Assembly: GCA_964395095.1 (NCBI GenBank)
Contig: CAYMZZ010000007.1
Coordinates: forward strand, 62,001 to 126,000
DNA from: CAYMZZ01 sp964395095
GTDB lineage: Bacteria; Bacteroidota; Bacteroidia; Chitinophagales; Chitinophagaceae
Direction: 5' to 3'
Length of the DNA stretch: 64,000 nt
In this document: positions 50,811 to 60,041 of the stretch, in pieces
Layout of the letters: each line of letters starts with the position of its first letter
Numbering within the stretch: the stretch's first letter is position 1
The notes under the pieces: generated by a model
What the model was told of the DNA's origin: nothing
The model's database searches: none
Seen by the model: the letters and a program-made list of their open reading frames with translations, nothing else
Made by a program: the position numbers and the translations under genes

Positions 50811-51568
50811 ACCACTACTTCCACCCCCATCCCCTGCAGGCTATGGAACATATGTTCCGAAATGCCATTGTCGGTGATGATGGTATCCACTTCTTCGATG
50901 CCGCAGATGCGGCCGAAGCCTCTTTTGCCGAATTTGCTGGAGTCGGCGAGAACAATGGTGCGTTGGGCTACAGTAATCATTTTGCGGTTGAGCTGGGCTT
51001 CCATTACGTTGGTGGTGCTGAGGCCAAATTCGAGGTCGATGCCATCCACGCCAAGGAAGAGTTTGCTGCAGGAGAAATCGTCGAGTATGCGCTCGGCATA
51101 GCTGCCCGTGGCGGAGGAGGAGCTTTTGCGCAGCATGCCACCCAGTACCAATACTTCAATTTCGGGTTGCCGGTTCAGTTCCATCGCCACGTTGAGTGCG
51201 GCGGTAATCACGGTTAGGGAACCCTGCGGCTGAATTTGCCGGGCCAGGGAAAGCACCGTGGTGCCCGAGGCGATGATGATACAATCGTTGGGTTCCAGCA
51301 TGCGGGCCGCGGCATGACCAATCCCGGTCTTCTCGTCGCGGTGAATTTTTTCCTTTTCATTCACGTGCCGGTCCACCATATAAGGATTGCTGAGCGTGCC
51401 ACCGCCATGGGTGCGATACAGCAACTGCTTATCTTCCAGCAGTTTCAGGTCCTTTCGAATGGTTACGGACGATACGTTCAGGTCGCTGCAAAGGTCCAAA
51501 ACCTTCACATGCCCCTCCGTTTTCAGCTTGGTTAGTATGTATTGATGCCTTTCCGCTAAAGTGCTCAT
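50804..51568 (-). CDS. DeoR/GlpR-family transcriptional regulator
   Basis: A 254-residue regulator. The N-terminal DeoR helix-turn-helix is AERHQYILTKLKTEGHVKVL, then CSDLNVSSVTIRKDLKLLED with RTHGGGTL as wing. The C-terminal sugar-phosphate-binding DeoRC domain has ASGTTVLSLARQIQPQGSLT and LFLGVDGIDLEFGLS. The GlpR subgroup binds glycerol-3-phosphate. The gene is divergent from glpD (183 bases between the starts), so regulation of the glycerol genes is probable (inference). An inverted repeat AAATCGAAA / TTTCGATTT in that gap is a candidate operator. Confidence 0.9.
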   Translation of the reverse strand: MSTLAERHQYILTKLKTEGHVKVLDLCSDLNVSSVTIRKDLKLLEDKQLLYRTHGGGTLSNPYMVDRHVNEKEKIHRDEKTGIGHAAARMLEPNDCIIIASGTTVLSLARQIQPQGSLTVITAALNVAMELNRQPEIEVLVLGGMLRKSSSSATGSYAERILDDFSCSKLFLGVDGIDLEFGLSTTNVMEAQLNRKMITVAQRTIVLADSSKFGKRGFGRICGIEEVDTIITDNGISEHMFHSLQGMGVEVVVV

Positions 51569-51655
51569 ACCCCCGGTTTTATTTTCTGTGAAGTCAATTT
51601 AATGGATGTTGCTGAAACTCAAAAATATAAATATAAGTCCGATCAGTTGTTCGTA

Positions 51656-51702
51656 AAATCGAAACAAGCTGAAATTAAAATGTTAATAATTTATTTCGAT
51701 TT
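51656..51702. promoter_or_regulatory. Candidate operator between glpR-like gene and glpD
   Basis: AAATCGAAA (51656-51664) and its reverse complement TTTCGATTT (51694-51702) are separated by 29 bases. Both arms are followed outward or inward by ACAA-type extensions. Position between two divergent genes fits a regulator site; binding is not shown. Confidence 0.4.
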
Positions 51703-51751
51703 GTTTTGATCGTATTTGAGATATTTTGCTTTACTTTCATTTTATTCCTTA

Positions 51752-53389
51752 ATGGTTTCGACTTACGATAAAACGAAAGATATAGAAATAGTGCAGGACA
51801 ATACGATTCATATAAAAGAGCTGGCCGGGAACCTCAACCGGGATGCGCTTTTAGAAAAAGCGCAGCGCACTGGTATGCACGATCTCCTCGTCATTGGCGG
51901 TGGTGCCAGCGGTTTGGGTATTGCGCTCGATGCGGTTTCAAGGGGTTATTCGGTTTTGCTGCTCGAGCAGGCCGATTTTGCCAAGGGCACTTCGAGCCGG
52001 AGCACCAAACTGGTGCACGGTGGTGTGCGCTACCTGGCCCAGGGCGATATCCGACTGGTGCGGGAAGCCAGCATCGAAAGGGGATTGCTGGTGCGCAATG
52101 CCCCACACCTGGTGCGCGACCAAACCTTTGTAGTGCCGGTATATTCCTGGTGGGACCGCTGGAAATACACCATCGGCCTCAAATTGTACGACTGGATCGC
52201 CGGCCGGCTTCGGCTTGGGCCCTCTCAATTTATTTCCCGGGAGAATGTATTGAAAAGAATGCCCGGTCTTCAACCCAAAGGTTTGAAGGGCGGGGTACTC
52301 TATCACGATGGGCAGTTTGATGATTCGCGGCTGGCCATCAATATGGCGCAGACCATCGTGGAAAAGGGGGGCGTGGTATTGAATTATATGGAAGTGAATG
52401 GCCTGCTGAAAGATGCGGGCGGAAAACTTTCCGGGGTGAAAGCGCTTGACCTGGAAACGGGCAGCACGTATGAATTCCCGGCCCGGGCAGTGGTGAATGC
52501 CACCGGTGTATTTGTGGATGCCATCCTGCAGATGGATCGCCCCGGCAGCAAACCCAGCATTACCGTGAGCCAGGGCGTGCACCTGGTGCTCGACCGTGAA
52601 TTCTATCCCGCCGATGATGCGCTCATGATTCCCAAAACCAGCGATGGGCGGGTATTGTTTGCCGTACCCTGGCATAATAAGCTGGTACTGGGCACAACCG
52701 ATACCCCTGTTCGCGAAGCATCGATGGAACCCGTGGCGCTGGAAAAAGAAATTGAATTCATCCTGCAAACCGCGGGGCAGTATCTTATACGACAACCCCA
52801 GCGAAAAGATGTACGCAGTGTATTTGCCGGTTTACGTCCTTTGGCCGCCCCCAAAGATGGGGAGCAGAAAACCAAGGAAATCAGTCGCAGCCACAAGATA
52901 CTGGTGAGCGACTCCGGGCTCTTCACCATCCTGGGCGGAAAGTGGACCACCTTCCGCAAAATGGGCGAAGACATGGTGAATCGGATAGAAAAGGAAATGA
53001 ACTGGAACCGCCGCCAGCCGGCAACCGAGGAGCTGTCGATACATGGCGCCGCTGAAACACATAGCTGGGCCGATCCCTTCTACTATTATGGTACCGATGC
53101 CGGCCGGATCCGGCAGAAAATGAATGGCCATGCGGATGAATGGCTGTCGCAGGAATTGAAAATACATTCGGAGCAGGTAAAGTGGGCAGTAGAAAATGAA
53201 ATGGCCCGGACGGTGGAGGACGTGTTGTCGCGCAGAACAAGGGCATTATTGCTCAACGCGAAGGAGTCCTTGCGCATCGCGCCCATGGTGGCCGATATAA
53301 TGGCCGAAAGCCTGGGGCGTGAACCAGCCTGGCGCGATGAGCAAATTGAGGCTTATACCGCCTTAACAAAGAACTATATCCTTGAATAG
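51752..53389 (+). CDS. glpD: FAD-dependent glycerol-3-phosphate dehydrogenase
   Basis: A 545-residue membrane-associated flavoenzyme oxidising glycerol-3-phosphate to dihydroxyacetone phosphate with electrons to quinone. It starts at ATG 51752; the open frame from 51716 adds residues outside the family. The FAD dinucleotide fold is DLLVIGGGASGLGIALDAVS, with GTSSRSTKLVHGGVRYLAQG typical of GlpD. Later motifs are VVNATGVFVDAILQ, LGTTDTPV and LFTILGGKWTTFRKMGEDMV, followed by the C-terminal DAO_C domain. With glpK at the other end of the locus it completes glycerol catabolism. Confidence 0.95.
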   Translation: MVSTYDKTKDIEIVQDNTIHIKELAGNLNRDALLEKAQRTGMHDLLVIGGGASGLGIALDAVSRGYSVLLLEQADFAKGTSSRSTKLVHGGVRYLAQGDIRLVREASIERGLLVRNAPHLVRDQTFVVPVYSWWDRWKYTIGLKLYDWIAGRLRLGPSQFISRENVLKRMPGLQPKGLKGGVLYHDGQFDDSRLAINMAQTIVEKGGVVLNYMEVNGLLKDAGGKLSGVKALDLETGSTYEFPARAVVNATGVFVDAILQMDRPGSKPSITVSQGVHLVLDREFYPADDALMIPKTSDGRVLFAVPWHNKLVLGTTDTPVREASMEPVALEKEIEFILQTAGQYLIRQPQRKDVRSVFAGLRPLAAPKDGEQKTKEISRSHKILVSDSGLFTILGGKWTTFRKMGEDMVNRIEKEMNWNRRQPATEELSIHGAAETHSWADPFYYYGTDAGRIRQKMNGHADEWLSQELKIHSEQVKWAVENEMARTVEDVLSRRTRALLLNAKESLRIAPMVADIMAESLGREPAWRDEQIEAYTALTKNYILE

Positions 53390-53600
53390 GAAATTTATTA
53401 TATACAAATTTCTTTCCATCCCATGAAGACTTAATAATTCGGTAATAAAAATCAAAGCTTGCTGATATGAAAAAATTATTTCTTTGCGACTCCTGAAAAT
53501 TCCGCGCCTGTAATGCACTGCGCCCACCACCTCCTATGTATAATTCAACGATTTAACGAAACTGTTTTCACAATTTAACCAACATCAATACTGAACGCTT

Positions 53601-56600
53601 ATGAGACCCTCAAGCAGTATCCCACTACGGGTAGTGATCAGGCTACTTATGTTTTGTTGCCTGTGCTGGTTCTGTAGCATGAATGCACAGGCCCGGCAAC
53701 GCCCGGTAAGTGGTACCGTGCTCAACAGCAAAGACGGGAGCCCGGTAACCAACGCTACCATCCAGGTAAAAGGAGGTAGTCGTGGTACTTCCACCGACGA
53801 GAAAGGAAAGTTTAGCATCCTGGCCGACAACAACGATGTGTTGTTGATTTCCTCCATCGGTTTTTTGCCCCAGGAGCAAAAAGTGGGAACAAGAAATGCT
53901 ATTACCGTTAACCTGGTGGAGTCGGCGCAGGAGATGGAAGCGGTGGTGGTAACGGCACTCGGTATCAAGCGCGAAGAGCGGGCCCTCGGTTATGCCACCA
54001 GCACGGTAAAAGGGGAGGAGCTTACTGAAGCGCTTTCGGGCAACTGGACGGATGCGCTTTCGGGAAAAGTGGCGGGATTAAACCTGCTGCGTTCCGGAGC
54101 AGGACCCACCGGATCGAACAAGATCATTCTCCGTGGCGAAAGCAATATTACCGGCAACAACGAAGCCCTGATTGTGGTAGATGGTGTTGTGATCAACAAC
54201 AGTAGCGGGCAGCGTACCGGCATTAGCGGCGAAGACGTGTACGGAACAGGCAGCGACAATATGCCGGCCGACTATGGTACCGGCCTCAATGATATTAACC
54301 CGGAGGATATTGAAACAGTGACCGTGCTCAAGGGCCCCGGTGCTGCGGCCCTCTATGGTGAGCGGGGTGCGAATGGCGCCATCATGATCACGACCAAATC
54401 GGGCTCCAGCCGCAAGCGCAAGGGATTGGGCGTAACGGTTAATTCCAATTTTGGTCTCGAGCAAATTAACCGCTGGCCCGATCTGCAATACGAGTATGGC
54501 CAGGGCCTGGGTGGTTCCGATTATTACAGCTTTGGCGCCGGACCCGACGGTCCCAGCACCAGCGCTACCAGTTCGGCTTATGGTCCGCGCTTTAACGGTC
54601 AGTTATTCTATCAGTACGATCCCGTGACCCAAACCCGCGGAACAGAGCGTACGCCCTGGGTAGCTTACCCGAATATGGGAAAAGACTTTTTTGAGGATGG
54701 CAAGACCCTCACCAACACCGTTACGCTGGATGGTGGTACCGACAAAACAACTGCCCGATTCTCATTCACCAATGTGAAAAATACCTGGATCGTGCCCAAT
54801 ACGGGTTATGGCCGAAATTCTGTGGCAATGTCGGTGAACTCGAGAATTAATGAAAAGCTGCAGGTGGTGGCCAAGATCAACTACAACAATAAATGGAGTG
54901 ATAACCTGCCCGGTTCGGGTTATGGCAACCAGTCGCTGATGTACTGGTATATGTTTTGGCAACCCAGTGCCGATGTGAACTGGCTGAAGAATTACTGGAA
55001 ACTGGGGCAAACGCAACGGGCGATTCAGTATCCCTTCAGCTCATTCCCGGAAAACCCCTATGCCATCGTCAATGAATTCATCAACCGGACCAACCGGCAT
55101 GGTGTTACGGGAAGTTTTTCGGCTACCTATCAGTTTACCAAAGAACTAAGCATGATGGTGCGCGGCTCCATGGATATGAGTTACGATCAACGTGCACAGG
55201 AAAGACCTTATGATGCCGGATCGCGCTACCGTAAAGGCAGCTATCGTACACAGAATATTTTTGCGCAGGAACTGAGCACCGATTTCCTGGTGAAATACGC
55301 GAAGCAGGTCAACAATGATTTCGACTTTTCCGCGACTGTGGGTGGTAGTGCTTTACGCAACAACTATAACCGCGATGAAGTGCGTGCCGACTCGCTGGTG
55401 TATCCCGGGCTTTATCAGATGGCGAATGCTGCTGGTCCGCTCGTTACTTTGCCTTTCAGGAGCAAGTATGCCATCAACAGCTTCTATGCGCTGCTGACTT
55501 TTGGCTATAAGAATTTCCTCTTTGCCGACTTTACCGGCCGGCAGGACTGGAACAGTACATTGGCTACGCCCTTCCGTTCCGATAATGCGGGATTCTTCTA
55601 TCCTTCTGCCAACTTCAGTTTTATTGCTTCGGAAGTAATGAAGATGCCGGCGGCGATTGATTATGCCAAGCTGCGCTTCTCCGTAGCTACCGTAGGTGGA
55701 GGTAGTACGGTTCCGTATCGTACTTCCTTCGATTATACCGCCCCACAGGGGGGATTGTATAGCGGTGGTCTGCAAAATCCTGACTTGCTTTCCAATCCAG
55801 ACCTGAACTCGTTCAGTTCTACCAGTTATGAATTGGGAACCACTCTACGTCTCTTCCGCAACAAAGTGGATGTGGATGTAGCATTCTATCACAACATTGG
55901 TCAGAACCAGATCCTGGAACGTAAACTGGATCGGGCATCCGGCTACGATCGCCTCGTGACCAATATTGGTAAAGTGGTGAACCAGGGTTTGGAAATATCC
56001 ATCAATGCCAAGCCTGTAACCACCAAATCGGGATTCAAGTGGACCACCGGTGTGGTATTCTCTACGAATACCAATGAGATCAAACAGCTCAGCGATAGTT
56101 CCATCATCCTGCAGTCGCGACCCGTGGGTGGCGGACAAATTGTGGCAATGGTGGGAGGTAGTTTGGGCGATTTGTATGGCAGGGGTTATGTGCGTGCTCC
56201 GGATGGTCAGATTGTATATGATCCGCAGACAGGTTTCGCACTGGTGGATCCGAATGTAAAGTACCTGGGCAATACCATTCCCAAATTCAGGATTGGATTC
56301 AACAACAGTTTCAGCTATAAGCAATTCAGGCTGCATCTGCTCTTTGATGCGCAGGTGGGTGCTGTAGGCCATTCGCTCACGCACTATAAATTGGCCGAAC
56401 AGGGCAAACTGACGAAGACACTTCCGGGCCGCTACAATGGAATTATTGGCAATGGCGTGGTATGGGATGCTGCTACCGACAAGTATATACCTAATACTAC
56501 CGTGGCTACCGATATAGATGAGTATTATCGGTCCCACATGGGTTATGATAATGCCGAAGGAAATACGTTCAGCACCGACTTCATCAAGTTTCGCGAAGCG

Positions 56601-56819
56601 AGGCTCGACTATAGCTTTAGTGCCAAGCTTTGCAAGAAGCTGGGTTTACAGCGAGCCAATATTGGCCTGTACGGACGGAACCTGTTTATCTGGTCGCCCT
56701 GGCCAACATTTGATCCGGAATTTGGAACGCTTACCGGTTCCGATATCGTGAGAGGTTTTGAGATCGCACAGTTCCCCTCATCGCGTACCATGGGCGTTAA
56801 TTTATTGATTGGCCTTTAA
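53601..56819 (+). CDS. SusC/RagA-type TonB-linked outer-membrane importer
   Basis: A 1072-residue outer-membrane protein. After a signal peptide to about residue 31 (LMFCCLCWFCSMNAQA), a carboxypeptidase-like domain follows (PVSGTVLNSKDGSPVTNATI, then GTSTDEKGKFSILA), as in SusC. The plug has VVVTALGIKREERALGYATS and the SusC/RagA signature region ALIVVDGVVINNSSG, later PEDIETVTVLKGPGAAALYG. The barrel ends SSRTMGVNLLIGL. It should import the ligand captured by the SusD-like protein encoded 12 bases downstream. The ligand is not readable from the sequence; context points to a glycerophosphate-containing compound (inference). Confidence 0.94.
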   Translation: MRPSSSIPLRVVIRLLMFCCLCWFCSMNAQARQRPVSGTVLNSKDGSPVTNATIQVKGGSRGTSTDEKGKFSILADNNDVLLISSIGFLPQEQKVGTRNAITVNLVESAQEMEAVVVTALGIKREERALGYATSTVKGEELTEALSGNWTDALSGKVAGLNLLRSGAGPTGSNKIILRGESNITGNNEALIVVDGVVINNSSGQRTGISGEDVYGTGSDNMPADYGTGLNDINPEDIETVTVLKGPGAAALYGERGANGAIMITTKSGSSRKRKGLGVTVNSNFGLEQINRWPDLQYEYGQGLGGSDYYSFGAGPDGPSTSATSSAYGPRFNGQLFYQYDPVTQTRGTERTPWVAYPNMGKDFFEDGKTLTNTVTLDGGTDKTTARFSFTNVKNTWIVPNTGYGRNSVAMSVNSRINEKLQVVAKINYNNKWSDNLPGSGYGNQSLMYWYMFWQPSADVNWLKNYWKLGQTQRAIQYPFSSFPENPYAIVNEFINRTNRHGVTGSFSATYQFTKELSMMVRGSMDMSYDQRAQERPYDAGSRYRKGSYRTQNIFAQELSTDFLVKYAKQVNNDFDFSATVGGSALRNNYNRDEVRADSLVYPGLYQMANAAGPLVTLPFRSKYAINSFYALLTFGYKNFLFADFTGRQDWNSTLATPFRSDNAGFFYPSANFSFIASEVMKMPAAIDYAKLRFSVATVGGGSTVPYRTSFDYTAPQGGLYSGGLQNPDLLSNPDLNSFSSTSYELGTTLRLFRNKVDVDVAFYHNIGQNQILERKLDRASGYDRLVTNIGKVVNQGLEISINAKPVTTKSGFKWTTGVVFSTNTNEIKQLSDSSIILQSRPVGGGQIVAMVGGSLGDLYGRGYVRAPDGQIVYDPQTGFALVDPNVKYLGNTIPKFRIGFNNSFSYKQFRLHLLFDAQVGAVGHSLTHYKLAEQGKLTKTLPGRYNGIIGNGVVWDAATDKYIPNTTVATDIDEYYRSHMGYDNAEGNTFSTDFIKFREARLDYSFSAKLCKKLGLQRANIGLYGRNLFIWSPWPTFDPEFGTLTGSDIVRGFEIAQFPSSRTMGVNLLIGL

Positions 56820-56831
56820 ACTTACTATACT

Positions 56832-58370
56832 ATGAACAAGAGAATTTTTCATCCCGGCCGTATTTCCTTATTCTTTCTGATGCTGTTGGTGCTTTCCTGT
56901 ACGAAAGATTTTGAGGAAATCAATACCGATCCCAATGATACACCGGACGCACTGCCGGAGCAGTTGCTGGCGCCGGCATTGGTAGATGCATTGACGGTAA
57001 CGCAGTTGCGGAACCGCAACTTCAATAACGAGCTGATGCAGGTTACGGTGAATATGAGTGAATCTGAAGGACAGGTGTTTCGGTATGATTACCGGGCCAA
57101 CTGGTCCGACTATCTTTACAATGGTCTCTACACGCAGCTTACCAATTTCAAAGATATCTACCTGATAGCGGGCGATACTGCCAGTCCCGCCTACAATCGT
57201 TCCTATATGGCGATTTCATTGATCTGCCAGAGCTGGGCTTATTCCATTCTGACGGACACCTATGGCGATATACCTTTCTTTCAATCGAATAAAGCGAGGG
57301 ACAGCGCCATTTATGAGCCGCGTTTTGACCGGCAAAAAGATATCTATATGGGCATTTTTGCCATGCTGGAAGAGGCGAATGAATTGTTGTCGTCGGGTGC
57401 ACCCGGTATAGTCGCACAAAGTGACCCGGTTTTTTACGGTAATGTATCGCGCTGGCGCAAGTTTGGCAATTCGCTCTATCTGCGTTTGTTGCTTCGGATT
57501 AGCAATAAGCAGGAAGTGCAGCAGTTTTGTATCAGCAAGATGCAGGAGATCGTGGAAACCAACAGCAGCTATTACCCCATTATCAATAACGTGGATGAAT
57601 CCGCGATCCTGCGCTGGGTAGGTACCGGACCTTATGTATCGCCATACAATGGCGTACGTGAGCAGGATTTCCGTGATCCGGCCATCTGTTCTTTCTTTAT
57701 CGACAATCTCGTAAACTGGAATGATCCGCGTATTGATATTCCCAACTGGGGTACCAGTGGCATCAATCGTTGGGGTATTGCGCCATCGTCGGGCTCATTT
57801 GTGGGCGTGCCCAGTGGTTATGCGCCGGGTAGTGGTTTTGTGAAGCGCTGCTATTTCTATTCCAATTCTTCTCCGGTGAGTCTGCAAACAGATCCCAATA
57901 CCGGGATTATGATGAGTTATTCAGAACTAAGATTTATCCTGTGCGAAGCGGCATTGAAAGGCTGGATCAGTGGCAATGCGGGTACTTTTTATAACCAGGG
58001 CGCATTAGCCAGTATTCAACAATGGCTGCCAGCCTGGCCCACGGCGCCCATGACCATTGAATCGCATCTTACCGCTGCTGATGCGGAATGGGATGATACT
58101 CTTCCGCAGGAAGACAAGATGGAACGTTTGCACCTGCAGAAATACTATGCTTTGTTCCTAAACGATCATCAGCAGTGGTTCGAATACCGCCGTACAGGAC
58201 ACCCCACCCTTCCGCAGGGTAATGGCCTGGCCAACAACGGGGTGATGCCTGCCCGGATGGTATATCCCATCTATGTGCAGTCGGCCAATCCTACCAATTA
58301 CCGCCTGGCTGTGGAGGCACAGGGGCCGGACCTGATTTCCACGCAGGTTTGGTGGCAAAAGCCTGATTAA
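56832..58370 (+). CDS. SusD/RagB-family ligand-capture lipoprotein
   Basis: A 512-residue lipoprotein: signal and lipobox LLVLSC, then TKDFEEINTDPNDTPDALPE. SusD-like (type 2) helical domain follows with FNNELMQVTVNMSESEGQ, AISLICQSWAYSILTDTYGD, then IPFFQSN, and C-terminal EDKMERLHLQKYYALFLNDH followed by QQWFEYRRTGHP. These are family hallmarks. It forms a pedal-bin complex with SusC. The two genes are adjacent in the usual order and are followed by the DUF5689 gene. Confidence 0.94.
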   Translation: MNKRIFHPGRISLFFLMLLVLSCTKDFEEINTDPNDTPDALPEQLLAPALVDALTVTQLRNRNFNNELMQVTVNMSESEGQVFRYDYRANWSDYLYNGLYTQLTNFKDIYLIAGDTASPAYNRSYMAISLICQSWAYSILTDTYGDIPFFQSNKARDSAIYEPRFDRQKDIYMGIFAMLEEANELLSSGAPGIVAQSDPVFYGNVSRWRKFGNSLYLRLLLRISNKQEVQQFCISKMQEIVETNSSYYPIINNVDESAILRWVGTGPYVSPYNGVREQDFRDPAICSFFIDNLVNWNDPRIDIPNWGTSGINRWGIAPSSGSFVGVPSGYAPGSGFVKRCYFYSNSSPVSLQTDPNTGIMMSYSELRFILCEAALKGWISGNAGTFYNQGALASIQQWLPAWPTAPMTIESHLTAADAEWDDTLPQEDKMERLHLQKYYALFLNDHQQWFEYRRTGHPTLPQGNGLANNGVMPARMVYPIYVQSANPTNYRLAVEAQGPDLISTQVWWQKPD

Positions 58371-58416
58371 TGAACAGCATGAATCAAAACTGAAATTGAA
58401 CTTCAAACTGAGAAGC

Positions 58417-59952
58417 ATGAAAAAAATATTTTCTATCGGATTCCTGCTCGCGATCGTGCTGATGATAGGCGGTTGCGAAAAAGACGGGAACTATCCGGGA
58501 CATAAGCTGAGCGATTTTATCGGAGCGCTCGACCTGCGTAGCCTCTACCAGGGCAATGATGTGACGCTGACGAGTGAGATGATGTTTGGCGCTACCAGGT
58601 ACACTGGCCTGGTGGTATCGGATCATTCGGGTAATAATCTGCCCGATGGATTATTGATTGTACAGGACAATCGTCGACTGGGCAAGAGCCGTGGTATTTC
58701 CATCAATATCGGCGCAGCGGCTGCCAATTACCAACCCGGCGACTCTGTGAGTATCGACCTGGTGGGTGGCGTGCTTACCCGCAATGATGGAATATTGCAG
58801 ATCACCAATATTGCTGAATCGAAAGTGGAAAGGCATGCCACGGGCCGGCCCATCCCGCTCAACCGCGTAACAACGGCTCAGGTATTGGCAGCTCCGGATA
58901 CATACGAAAGTATATTGTGTGTGATCGTGAAGGGTGGATTTAACCCCCTTCCTGCGCCCACCGATGTGTTTGCCGGCAACAAAGTGCTGAACGATGGCTT
59001 TGGCGAAATTACTTTGTTTACGGAGAACGATGCTGCGTTTGCCAATGAATCACTCCCTTTCAATGCCAACTATTTTGGCATCTTCTTTAATGTAGCATCT
59101 GATAATGCGCCGGTTGAGGGCCCTCAGTTTCGTATCCGCAAACAGGACGATATCACTGTATTGAGTTCGGTGATTGAGATTCCTCCTGTCATCATCAGTG
59201 GATTTATTTCGGATGTGATAGGTGGCGACGGCAACCATGAGTATGTACAAATGCTGGCCACAAGGGATATCGATTTTTCCGTAACACCTTTTTCAATGGT
59301 GGTGACCAACAATGCCAATGCCTCCACACCAACAGGGGTGCCTGCTAACGGCTGGGCTACAGGTGGCATGCGCACTTATAAGATGGATCTGACAACCGGT
59401 ACCGCAGCCAGGGGAACTTATTTCTATGTGGGCAGCGGCAACAAACTGATCAATGGAGCGGCTTCTACCAGCATTGCCAGTTCTAATTGGATCCGCTCAT
59501 ACAATTATACCAATACGCCGGGCGATGGATTTGGCAACCAAACGGGTGGTTTGCTGGCCAATAGTGGTAACACTTCGGGTATTGCAGTATTTGAGGGAAC
59601 CACTGTCAACGTGGATTCGAAGCCGGTTGACGTTGTATTTGTAGCCTCCGGTGGCAATGTTTTCAATGCCGGCCCTCCCGCCCGCGGTTATCGTATTGCC
59701 AATACCGACTGGTATGATGTAAGGAATCCGATCACACTCGATGATCAACCATTCTACCGGCAGGGAACGAATACCATCTGTTTGGTTTATCCCACGCCGT
59801 CTGATCAGGGATTCTTCCAGTTACTGGGAGGAGAATACAATATCACACTTGGACGTTGGACCAAAGCCCGTTCGCAGACAAATGTGAAACTGGCAAAGGA
59901 TTCGCCCCTTTCGGCTATTGAAAATGTTGAATCAACGAAGATTGTGTTCTGA
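58417..59952 (+). CDS. DUF5689-type lipoprotein
   Basis: A 511-residue lipoprotein from ATG 58417; signal MKKIFSIGFLLAIVLMIGG and a cysteine in GGCEKDGNYPG. The N-terminal half is a DUF5689 domain (ALDLRSLYQGNDVTLTSEMM and GLVVSDHSGNNLPDGLLIVQ), an OB-fold-like module often encoded next to SusC/SusD in Bacteroidota. The C-terminal half (FISDVIGGDGNHEYVQMLAT, NANASTPTGVPANGWATGGM) resembles a second surface-exposed beta-rich domain that I cannot name. It is probably a surface accessory of the SusCD complex. A perfect hairpin follows the stop. Confidence 0.82.
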   Translation: MKKIFSIGFLLAIVLMIGGCEKDGNYPGHKLSDFIGALDLRSLYQGNDVTLTSEMMFGATRYTGLVVSDHSGNNLPDGLLIVQDNRRLGKSRGISINIGAAAANYQPGDSVSIDLVGGVLTRNDGILQITNIAESKVERHATGRPIPLNRVTTAQVLAAPDTYESILCVIVKGGFNPLPAPTDVFAGNKVLNDGFGEITLFTENDAAFANESLPFNANYFGIFFNVASDNAPVEGPQFRIRKQDDITVLSSVIEIPPVIISGFISDVIGGDGNHEYVQMLATRDIDFSVTPFSMVVTNNANASTPTGVPANGWATGGMRTYKMDLTTGTAARGTYFYVGSGNKLINGAASTSIASSNWIRSYNYTNTPGDGFGNQTGGLLANSGNTSGIAVFEGTTVNVDSKPVDVVFVASGGNVFNAGPPARGYRIANTDWYDVRNPITLDDQPFYRQGTNTICLVYPTPSDQGFFQLLGGEYNITLGRWTKARSQTNVKLAKDSPLSAIENVESTKIVF

Positions 59953-59992
59953 TTTTTCAGCGGATGGAACATTTGTTCCATCCGCTGAAAAA
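59953..59992. promoter_or_regulatory. Perfect 19-bp hairpin between the DUF5689 and phosphoesterase genes
   Basis: Arms TTTTTCAGCGGATGGAACA (59953-59971) and its exact reverse complement (59974-59992) with a 2-nt loop, starting at the DUF5689 stop. The A-run and T-run make it terminator-like; it could attenuate the downstream genes or protect the upstream mRNA. Confidence 0.8.
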
Positions 59993-60041
59993 TGTTATGG
60001 AGGAGAGATCACGCATTTTAAATTATGAATTGGAATTTGAA

